From the NCBI GenBank assembly GCA_024516035.1, contig CM044959.1, forward strand, positions 30,242,189 through 30,306,188: a stretch of DNA of 64,000 nucleotides. The letters are read 5' to 3'. Of the stretch, positions 48,960 to 59,700 are shown one piece after another (position 1 is the stretch's first letter; the number at the start of each line of letters is the position of its first letter). The translations under genes and the position numbers were made by a program. This stretch comes from Bactericera cockerelli. Its lineage: Eukaryota > Arthropoda > Insecta > Hemiptera > Triozidae. Below the pieces are notes generated by a model. It was not told the DNA's origin. It made no database searches and saw only the letters and a list, made by a program, of their open reading frames with translations.

Positions 48960-49287
48960 ATGAGGAAGGTGTGTGCAGAAATGGTCCCCGAAAACCTGGT
49001 CACACAGCGATGTCAATTAATGAGTATTTGGCCAATAAAAACAACCACTTTATTCCCCTGATTTGAGTCCTTGTGACTTCTTCCTATTTCCCAAGGTTAG
49101 AAATGAACTCAAAGGACGACATTTTGGTACTCTTGAAAACATTAAATCTGCCGTGACCGACAAACTAAAGGTCATTCAGCAATCTGAGTTCCAGCACTGC
49201 TACGAAGAACGGAAAAACCGTCTCCAGCGCTATATCAACGCCCAAAGAAACTACTTCGAGGGAGATCATATTGAAATCTTGATGTAA
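48960..49287 (+). pseudogene. Mariner transposase relic, internally deleted
   Basis: It opens MRKVCAEMVPENL, typical of the middle of mariner transposases. It then jumps directly to HTAMSINEYLANKN and, after a one-base frame change near 49058, to SPCDFFLFPKVRNELKGRHF and the C-terminus ending NYFEGDHIEILM at 49287. The region carrying the second catalytic Asp is gone. Only the third Asp (in the SPCDFF block, DD34D position) remains. It cannot be active. Confidence 0.88.
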
Positions 49288-49781
49288 CCAAAAAAATGAA
49301 ATAAATTTTGTCTCATCACTTTATTTATAGACCACGTACTTACGAGTAATAACTTTTTTACCGACGTTAAAAAATAAGTACATTCCTGTAACTCACCCAG
49401 TCACCCTGTATTGTATATTGAAACAATTCAATTATAATTTCATTAGGAAAATTGAAAGTTAATACTTATAATTCTTTTAACTACAATTAATATAAATTAA
49501 TTACTGACAGCTATTTTTTGCGAGACCATTAAACGGTAGGATTCACATTTTATTTATTACACAATAAATAAATTTACTTGGACAAAAAAGTTACGTAGAC
49601 AAAAGGAATGCTTTGGCAAGAATGTAGAAAATAAATAAATAGAAATAAGGTAGCTGTTTTGACGGTGGTTAGAAGGAATACTAAAATTATAAATTTGTTT
49701 AATGTTTCTCAATGCAGGAGAACCGTTAGCACCGAGAATTATTCCTGCAAATACTTCCGAAGTTGACAATACATATGGGAT

Positions 49782-50063
49782 GGTCACGAATTTGTGATCA
49801 CTAGATTTTTCTCGGAACCAGTAATATTTTTAAAAAAAGAAAAAAACACGTAATTCTTCGATTTTTCAGGGAAGTATTTTTTACTTTGTAAAAATATACA
49901 GGGTGTCCCCTGAGTAGGATATTTTATTCCTTTTTTTCGATTTTCAAATGAGAACCCCCATTTTTTATTGCAAATTCAGATTATCCATCAAATTCTAGAC
50001 TTTTCTGATTTGCGATTATACAAAAAATTTTACTGGTTCCGAGCAAACTCTAGTGATCACAAA
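49782..50063. mobile_element. 282-bp MITE with a 'cagggtgtccc' core
   Basis: Inverted ends: tttgtgatcactagatt ... ctcggaaccagtaa on the left and ttactggttccgagc ... ctctagtgatcacaaa on the right. The inside starts with atatacagggtgtcccctga at 49885. A single end of the same family lies at 11793-11826 (actggttccgagaaaaaatc, agtgatcacaaattcgtg). Confidence 0.75.
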
Positions 50064-50303
50064 TACAAATCCAGTGGTTCTTTTACGGTGGTGAGAAGGA
50101 ATATTAATCTCATTATTTGTAAGCTGGATAAAGAACACTAAACAGTGATGTTTCTACAAAATTGTCGGCTCTGAAAATAGATCCATGTACTTTCGGAAGG
50201 CAAGTAATTTAGCAACCATTTCTTTAGCACGATATCATAAGTGAAATCTTACGACAGTGAAACTCTCCACAATGAGCTGGTGCAAGGCTGGCGCCACACG
50301 AGG

Positions 50304-50950
50304 TCACTTGAGATCCATGTGTATCATGCCAGGGGTGCTGTCCAGGTGGAACGGAGAAGACACCGAGTTGGGGATACGCTCGTTGAGGGGCGTGGCTAAA
50401 TTATCGTCAACGATATGAATGGTGATCTTGTTGGTTTCGTATTGCTCGTAGATGGAGGTGGGATTGGACACGGAGCGGTGGCTGTCTGTGTACACGTTAT
50501 GTCGGATGGGCGAGCGCGGGGGAATGTAAGAGGTAGAGTAGCTATTGGGTAGACTAGTGGCGACACCTAGCGGGAGGGAGCCATTGGCATTGTTTCCGCT
50601 AGAGTTCATGATAGTCGCGTCTGAATCGTGAGAGTTCTGATGACGGGGAGGCGACTTTTTCGGCGATTTTTTAGGCGACAAATTGGGCGATTCATAGGGA
50701 ACGTAGATGCGAATGCGATCGTCGGGACTTCGGGAGTGTCGCGGGGACTTGGGGGTGGTAGCGCGGGGGGTGGAGGGTCCCACCTCCACGTCACTTCCCC
50801 CCGCCCCCAGCGAGTGTGTGTCCATGCCTGCCGACACGTGCGAGATATCTGCTGTGGAAGTTATACTAGTATCCGCAAGTGAGCGCCGGGAGCCGCCGTT
50901 AGCGATTGAACTGGCATCGTCCAAACTAGGCTCGAACGAAATTTTCGAAC
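50304..50950 (-). CDS. USP6NL: Ser/Pro-rich C-terminal exon, probably the last exon of USP6NL
   Basis: The acceptor ctgtctcag|GTTCG at 50950 starts the exon in phase 1, and the frame runs 215 codons to TGA at 50304-50306. The protein is disordered: SRRSLADTSITST, repeated SPKKSPKKSP, RSPDDRIRIYVPYE, and a terminus SSPFHLDSTPGMIHMDLK. It is much more GC-rich than its surroundings, as is the core USP6NL exon at 58626. Multiple S-P sites suggest proline-directed phosphorylation. It lies 5.8 kb downstream of the last USP6NL exon on the same strand, with no other gene start between. The upstream donor in phase 1 is not evident, so membership in USP6NL is an inference. Confidence 0.6.
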
Positions 50951-50999
50951 CTGAGACAGAAGAAGGAAAAATGATCATGAAATCATTTTGAATTCATAA

Positions 51000-52480
51000 A
51001 ATTATCTTGATTTAATTGTTAAAAGAGATTACAAAGCTCAGGATCATAATGGCTATTCAAGTACGTTGTATACGAAATCTGTTGACAATTCCGGACGCTC
51101 GTAGATACATCCGATTTTTCATTTTTTTTTTATTATCATTTATTTTACATGGTACACATGTTCGAAACATCTTTTGCTATTTTATATTGTTCATTTTTGA
51201 CAGTTATCAACGGTGAAGATTTTTCCACCGAAAAATTAAATCAATAATAGGGTGAAAAATAAATTAAGACACTTGGCAAATGTAATATGGGAAAAATGTT
51301 AAGAAGAGGAGGTACAAGTTTTCATTAGAGGCTGAGATGATTAATGGCATCAAAATTTGGCGAAAACGTGAAAGCAGACTTAAATCTGGCTGTGGAACGT
51401 TTTAACGAGTTTGTTCGATCTAAAAAAATACATATATTTTTAATTTCCATAAAAACCATATTAATATTCGAGAATTAAGTAAATCCTTTTCAACAACATA
51501 AATCCGGAGGTTATTTGTTTCAATTTATTTTATTAGATAATGTCTACTTCGGTGGAAGGCCAGGGCTGCGGAGTTGGATCGTCAGACGATGATAGGGTGT
51601 GTTGCACCCACATCGTTTTTTTTTTTGCTCTCCTGAGAAGTTGCAAAAATGACAAAAGTGCTTATTACCCTGACATAAACCTGAACCCGGAGATAGGTTT
51701 TGTTTCAGAACTCCGGGGACCGTAGCTAGAATTTTTATCCCCAGCTCCACAGCCCTGCTCAAGGCTGTAGCAAAAAGTGAAGAGTACTGGAAAAAGCACT
51801 GGCACACGTGTAAATCAGTAGGTACCCTACAGCGCCGCGCTCGAAGTAATGATATTTTTCGGTTCCAAGTGGGGTTAGCTATTAGAGACGGTGGGTTTTT
51901 ATTGGGTGGAAATCTTACACTCCAGGTTAGGATGGACCTGGGTGTCTTTAAAAGATTTTTTTCTACCTTCAACAAAAAAAAGTATGTCGATAATTTAGAA
52001 TTTGTCGTTTTGGAGTGATCAGTCTCTTGCTAACACATATTACAATACACAATTTATAAAGAATGTAGCCATGCATCTTTAACAGAGGGTAAATTTAACA
52101 TTGCTTTCTTGCTATTAGATAATTGAAAAGAGGAGAATCTATCTCTGAACTGTCGCCTCTGATACCCATTTCTTTTAGTGTTTTTCCAATGACAGCAAAG
52201 AAATTAAAACACTATTAACTAGACAAGTTTAAAACCCCCTGGAAAGGTCTAAAATTTTAAATGATATTTTTATCAATTAACAAATTCGAAAAGAAAAAAT
52301 ATAAATTTTGGGGATTTAAAAACGGCCCATTCTAGGCCAAAATTATAATAATATGATGGATAATATTGTATGCAATACAATAGACATATATCATACATTG
52401 GAAATACACCAAGTACGTTTTGAAACGCGTTCTTAAATATTTTTTTCAGATGATTAAGAGCGTCTCTTATAAAATGAGAT
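51000..52480. other. Intronic or intergenic AT-rich sequence
   Basis: I see no supported gene. A T-rich ORF at 51544-51975 and others have no start context or domain. A degenerate repeat around 51880-51960 has no second copy here. Confidence 0.4.
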
Positions 52481-52825
52481 AGAAAACTCACCTTTGATTC
52501 TAGAATATCTCTCGAAACATTTTGTTCTTATTTATGTCTGGAAACAGTGCACGCTCAAGAATAAAGTTTAAAAAAATACAGTGATAGATGTTAGAAGGAA
52601 AAACAATTAATAAAAATTAATTATTAAAAAATAAGCTATGTACAAAATTATAAGCCACTGAAAAATGAATCGTTAAAACAGCACATTAATGTAAATGAAG
52701 AAGCATGCTTATTAATTGAAATATGAGACAAGACAAGAACTTATATACTATGTACAGAGGGATTTAAAAGGGTAAATCCTTAGTCTAGATTAGTTATGTA
52801 TTTCTTTTATTTCGCATCTGAGGTG

Positions 52826-53304
52826 TTACACAAAATTCAACTCTCGAAAATTTGCAGGACGAATTTTATGAAAAAATAAATACAAATAAAATCCAACAAT
52901 GATCACGTGGAAAATCAACACCAGTAAAATCTGATAGATTATTGATCTTTTCTCTGTTGGATTATTAGGCAAATAGTAATATAAAAATGTCTGATTTTTA
53001 ATTTGAACCACATTACCATTACTTCGTGACACTAATTTCAAGTCTTTAAAATTATTTCTTTTACTATTAGATTTTTTGTTCCTAGTACTGTATTCCATAG
53101 GGCTTGCGACAGGGTCATTTTCAATAGAGTTTGTTCCATGTTCCCTAGAGTGGATAGATTTCGAATCCGACAACGCTACTTCGTCCAACAATCGGAACAA
53201 ACCGAAAAAGTGACCACGCATTTGGTAACTGTCGCCATTCTTTCTTCGGAACTTTTTCAAAATACTTGGGTCTTCCATTGTTTTGTTCATCTTGACGCGA
53301 TAAT
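52826..53304 (-). CDS. Exon encoding a C-terminal membrane anchor; candidate alternative last exon
   Basis: A strong acceptor (tttttctctctctag at 53305-53319) opens a frame that runs 158 codons to a stop at 52826. It starts in phase 1, the same phase as the exon at 50950. Sequence features: a basic, Ser/Asn-rich segment, then one hydrophobic stretch of about 23 residues (IIYQILLVLIFHVIIVGFYL...), then a short basic tail, which is the layout of a tail-anchored or single-pass protein. An ATG at 53341 extends the frame upstream across the acceptor, so a separate intronless gene of 171 codons is the other reading. I find no known family. Confidence 0.4.
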
Positions 53305-53499
53305 CTAGAGAGAGAAAAATGGTATGTGGATTATCATCCATAGTTTAAAGAATTATCATTTGTGTGTTGACTGAAGATTGAATTTTTCTACGTCTAGGAA
53401 CGCTTTTAGGTTGGATCCAAGCCGAACCACATTTGTTCAAGGGAAAAGTATTTTAAAATAAGTTTAAGATTTTTCATAAAAAAAAAAAAAAAAGTTCAG

Positions 53500-54290
53500 A
53501 GATATCGCACATTTCATTTCAGAGGTTTCAGTAAAAATATTTTTCTCATATATTTTTCCACTTCAAAGAATTAAATTTTCATACCTTTTTGATATCACTA
53601 CCTTTACCATTTGATACCATGGAGTCAAGTTTTGTTTATGTAAAAACTACCTTTTTCGAGTAAATTTATGCTAAATAAAACAATGACTCTTATTGTTGAA
53701 TCTGAAATAAAAACAGAGCTTTAGTCAGTTCAATTTAATGTGAAAAATGCTAAACCTCGCGTTCAGTCCTAGTCCCTGGCCCTGTTTTCAAGATATCTTA
53801 AATTTTAAATTGAACAACATGACTCATTGCTTTTATATAGCATAAATTATAATGTACATATAAGTTCTGAGGAAAAACTTATAATCATATACAAATACAT
53901 ACAACTCTTGGTAAAACAAATAAACATCGAAATAACTTGAAGGTAGAAAACACTTGGCTTTTTTGTTTTACTTAATTATTTATTTTCAGATGGCCATTTT
54001 GCTAGTTACACGGCATCGTCAGTGAACTAAAGACTCTTTAGGTCACTGACAATGCCGTAACTGGCAAAATGGCCATCTGAAAATAAATAATTAAGTAAAA
54101 CAAAAAAAGCCAAGTGTTTTTCTATCTTCAAATTATTTCGACATAAATTATAGTCGAAAAAGGATAGTTTTTACATTAAAAAAGTTGACCCCTTGACACC
54201 TCTCCTGCTAAACTAATGGTATCAAGAACATTAAAATTCGATTCTTTCAAATGGAAGAACATTTGTTCAAAAAAATTTGGCGAACCCTGT
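53500..54290. repeat. Nested inverted repeats
   Basis: Inner arms of about 95 bases (53934-54026 and 54043-54141) are almost perfect complements: gtagaaaacacttggctttt ... gatggccattttgctagtta and its inverse. The loop ctaaagactctttag is itself a palindrome. Outer, weaker arms (53560-53660 against 54165-54260) match the fold-back element at 34320-34921. Confidence 0.8.
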
Positions 54291-54299
54291 ATGTAAGAA

Positions 54300-56776
54300 C
54301 TGCTTAACATTTTTGTTCATTCTTTGGACCTATGTCACAAAATAGTAGGAAAAAATGTATGCCTATATTTTTTTTTTTACATTTCTTTCAGATTTTGAGG
54401 TTCAATTTCTTTCTTTTCGAGTTACTTTTTAGATTGGTCTTCAATCAAGAAAACTCATTTCTCCTTTTGAACAAAGTTGATATACTAGTATTTCATCTGT
54501 TGGTGAAACTAACACCAAAACGAACTTTGCCCTAGCAGTAAATGAGTATAAAATGTCAATTAAGTTATGAATATACAGTTTGACAAATCATAAACAATTA
54601 ATTGACACAAACCAAAGGTATTATTTTGTATTTGAGTAAATTAAACATATTCCATTAAAATGATATGTAGGTAAAGACATAAAGGTAACAAAAAATAAAC
54701 CACATAAAGTGTCATTTTTAACTTTCTCGTACATAATGTCATTAATATGTAAACATAATATACTATCATTAAGAATGTTTTTGATAACTACAACTTATAG
54801 AAATGCTCAAGGATTTTTTAAATTACCACTTGAGTAAAAAAAGGCACTCGACATGGTTTGTTTTAAACATAATATTCTTTAAAATAACAAGCATCAACTT
54901 GAAAATAACAAAGTATAAGAAGATATGTAAACTAAGAAATATATTTTTTTCTGAGTCTTGGTCAGCATATACTATAGGTAGATTACGAAATAATGTTTAT
55001 TTTCGAAATATTTTACAAATACTTACAAATACACGAACCATGGCCCATGATCATCACGGTTATTGAAAATTCAGAAAACAATATTTTATTAAAAATGGAA
55101 AAAAACTGACTTTTTCTCCATACAGAAAAATAACATTCCTCCGACGAACGAAGAGTCAAGAGACAACCGCCAATTTTATAGTTAATCACCTATGTTAATA
55201 TATTTTTAATTTTCAAGTTAATTTTTTGTACGAATTGAAACTTATCTATCCCTTTGAGAGATTAAAGAAAAAGAAATAATTAATAATTAAAATTCGATTA
55301 ACCAGTAAAGTTGGGATGAGTTTTAGAACTTTAACTAGGCAGTATAAGAGATGACACACGTTTTGAATGAAATTTAATAATCAAATGAATACTTCTAAAA
55401 CTCGTCCATATTTTTTTTATATATGAATATAATATTATTATTTACATTCATTCTGAGCACTATCCAAGACTAGAAAAGTAATAAAATGTTAAAAAGCACA
55501 CCTGTCCTCAGGTCTACTGATTCCCTAGGGACATTGATTTCTGGAATGTATTCAAGCAGACTACTGACAATCATAGCACAAAAGCGTGGACGAGCATTGT
55601 CTTGAAATGAATAATTGTGTAAATTATATATGTAGCTATTTTAAAACACGACGTCTGTTTTAGAGAAATGCAGGTTGAAGAGACGCTGGTTCTTTAAAAA
55701 AATGTTAGTGGGTTTAAATCTAAACAACAAATTGACAGAAGTGAAATTTTGCAGGAGGGTAAAAAACAATCATTGAATGCGTGTCGAAAAACGATGTATG
55801 TTACAAATTTTGGATATCGGTTTTATTTGAAAAAAAAAAAAATGATCTGAGGGGGTTTAAGAAATAAGAATACATACATAGCTTCAAAAAAAGACCCCGA
55901 AATTTGTCTCCAAATAGATGTATCAGGTATTCAAATTATATAGTCTTAGTAGAAAAAGGTAGTAGAATGTTACTTCTGAAACTGAACGACACATAGTATA
56001 CAGTCGACACATAAATCGTTTTTTGCGTCTCCTATAAAATTTGATTTTTGTAACACCGACCGACAGATAGACAGAAAACCAAAGTTACTTAGGAGGTTAT
56101 GAAACATCCAGAAAAATGAATTTTTTCAATATCAGATTTTTTGATTTATAATATTAGAAATTATCGGAAGTAAAATAGTTAAAACTGAGGATTACGTCGC
56201 CATCGCGGCGTCGGCTGAATTCTTAACCCTTAACTGAATAAAAGCTGAATCATCTATGTTTGTTAAATAGAAAAAATAAAACCTAGAGTTATGTTAGTTT
56301 TGCGTCACCTTTTGTTCTGTGAGGTTATCCAGAACTTCTTGCTACAGATATTATTGATGAAAATATATTGGACGTGAAGAAAAATATTTAGACAAGCATG
56401 GGTAATGTTCTATTAAAAAAGGAGAGAGGAAAATGGCAAGCGCGCAACTGGAGTATAAACAACAATAATCATGCACTAGTCTAATAAAAGTAAATATAAG
56501 AAAATAATAGCTAAGTAGGACAAGCACTTGAAATCTTATGTCTAAAATATTAATTGAGATAATCTTATTAAAGTACCTGGTTATTATATCACACGAAAAC
56601 AAATTTTATATGTACCTACAGTAAGAAGGGAGCGGAGCGTAAACATTCCATATCGTCAAAGAAATTTGAGAATTTTTGTTTTTAAAGCTTGAGGTTAGAA
56701 ACCAATAAGTAGAAGATTAAAAGGTTAGAAACTGAAAATTCTGAATAAACCACGAACCAAGAGAAGTGACTACATA
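54300..56776. other. AT-rich stretch downstream of USP6NL exon 7
   Basis: No gene or clear element. It is either intron, if the exons at 50304 or 52826 belong to USP6NL, or intergenic DNA. One polypurine/polypyrimidine-poor segment near 56160 repeats the cttccga-type phrase in inverse (gaaattatcggaag). Confidence 0.4.
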
Positions 56777-59700
56777 TTACAAATGAGTGACCAACAATTT
56801 TGTCGGAATTTTTTTGTCGCTGTCAATGGAATTTATAGAACTAGTTTGCTTAAAAGTAGAATTTCTAAGATTTCTATCAAAGTTTTCATTCTTGTGGTCA
56901 TCACTAGAATATTCTTTACGATTATTTTCATCTGTTGAATAACTCTGAGTATACTTTCCATCCTTTATATAATTTATGGATGGATATCTATCAATACGGT
57001 ATGGACTATCAGTGGCATATTTTTTAGTGGAATTTTGGTAGATGGGATACTTTCTGTAAAAATTTCCTTCATTTTTGTGGTATGTTCTATCAGAATTCAC
57101 CCGAGTGGGATTTTTCCGAGGAACACCTTGGTTTAGAGGAGATTCACTAGTGGAATATATTTCATCCGTGAGATCATCACTATCAGAATGAGTATGCATG
57201 GAGGAATCACTTTCTGAACTTTTATTACTAGGACAATAATCACTAGTTGAATATCTAAATCTTAAATTTTTATCAGAAGAAGGATTTTCAATAGCTGAAT
57301 TCCTATCAGTTGAGTGGTACTCACTATCCTTATATTTCTCGCTAGATGAATCCCTATCGCTAGAATAATCATTGGCTGAATTCCTGCCTGTAGGGTACTT
57401 ACTAGCGTCTGTACCTATAGAGGAGTTTCTATCGGGCAGGGATGCTAGAGCTACCGCCGTGTCACGACGATTTATCACAGTTTCTTGCGTTGATTTCTCC
57501 ACGGAGCTGAATTCTCCGGTACGTCTGCCCACCTGAGGAAAAGACACACAACCAATTAGCTGCAAGCTTACACAAAAAAAGCTCAGGTTTTATACGAGAC
57601 TCTTTGATAATAATTAATAAACATAGCTTATAAGATGGCTAAACCACGTAAATGAATTACTTTCACCTATTTTTTTTATTGATTCAATCGAAAGAGTTCA
57701 TCGTAAGGATTTCCATAGTAAATCTTTTATTTTTTTCGGAGCCCAAAAAACTTCTGAAACATTGGTAGAGAAAAAAGCCCCATTAGAACATGTAGACTGA
57801 AAAATCCAACTCGGTAAGTAAGACGTCACAAATATTTTTTTCGATTCGGCTTTAAAACTCTTTAAAAGTCTAAGGTATTTCGCGTTTGTTTTGATGGCGG
57901 AATTGGCTTTTTCTTGCGTATTAACTATAGAATAAGTCATTCACTATATAAGAATATAGTGGTCAGGTCAAGACCAGAGTGAGAAAGAAAAGCAGGAAAC
58001 GCATAGGGCAAACACAAAGAAATAATAATGACAACATACAAAGCAGTAAGTCGCCCAATACTCAATTATGCTGCCCCAATATGGTCACCACAACTTTCGA
58101 AGACCAATTTGAACCACCAGCAGATTGCACAAAATGCATCATTGAGAATCACGAATACCCTTTATAAAATGATGCCACGATCTTGCCAGTAAGAGAACAT
58201 AGCGAAATGATAAGTCAGCAGTACCTGATCTCATGTTACTAGGAGAATCATTCCTGTAAGAACATAGTTACAGCTGCACTTCGGAATAAAACATGTTTTG
58301 GCACTGAAAAACTAAGGGTTGGGTGGAAGAGATTGCCACAGGCAATAACCCCGCCCTTTAGGTAGGATATTTCTCTCCTTTTTTTCTTCTTTTATATTTG
58401 TTTAATCTTTTTGTTTTTCTTTATATTTCTTCATTGTGTTCTTCTGTATATATTTTTTGTTCTACCTAATGAAGCTTAAAAAAAAACTGACTATGAAAAC
58501 TCTGTCGCATCGAGTAAAAGGGCTATTATTTTGGTGTGTATGACCATAGATGTTGAGATGAACCACTATAATCTAATAAAAGATAGATAGAGAAAAGGGC
58601 TATTAAATAAACAAGAAAAACAAGCCTTTTGTTCGAAGGAGGTCGCATGAGCGTCGGGCTTGAATATGCCCAGGGGGGACTTGGGCAGTTCTGCAGGCGA
58701 GGGTTTGCCCGCGTAGTCCAGCTTGTTTCGCTTCAACTCCTCCAGGCACTTCTGCAAGCTCTCGATGGTGGCATCTTCCGAGTACTGAAACTGCTTCTCC
58801 AGCTTAACCTGAGAGAGAAACAAATGTTTTATTTATTAAATAACAATAAAACAAAGATGCTGTCACAATTTTTGCTGATAGCTAGAAGTACACATCATAC
58901 TCATACCAATCAGTAGAATTCATTATTTTTTCCTTCATACATTTTTTTTTAATTAAAGAATTTTCTTTCATTTTTAAAATTGCTTTAAAATTTTAATTTT
59001 AAATTTTGATAATGAAAATGAAATATCACCCCAGTGACTGACAAACTGACTTAAAACACTATGGCCACTCAATGAATACTCTATCTCCTTAACAATGACA
59101 TTATCTAGGAAGCTGAAATATATGGTACTCAAAGGTTCCTTTCAGTATTTATACACTATGGCCACTTAATGAATACTCTACCTCCTTAATAATGGCATTA
59201 TCTATGAAGCTGAAATATATGGTACTCAAAGGTTCCTTTCAGTTTTCATACATACAGGGTGTCTTATTTTAAGCGCACCAGCGCGATTCCTCGGCCCCTG
59301 TGGGAAATCTATTCCGAGATCATTTTCATAGCTCAAAAGGGGACATGTAATGATAACCTTCACAGATCTCCCAAGGTTGTCTTTCAAGGTTATTTCAAGG
59401 TCAACTTTAAAATCTTAAATGGATCGACCTGAATTTTATTAAATATTCAGATTTGCCATTAAAAATTGACTACCCTAACAAGCAAGACTAGCTTGCGGTT
59501 CCCTAAGGGTTTAATAGTTAATAAAGTGTAAGTTCTCATGATGCTTGATCACACATAGAAATATGTGCTTCAGAATGAGATGTATCGGGATTACAGGTAT
59601 TTTGAATCGTGTGAATTCTGAAATGATTAAAGTTTATAAACATGAGTTACATTATATCAGACCTGGATAAAGTGAAGAATATCGTCCATACTGAGCTTGT

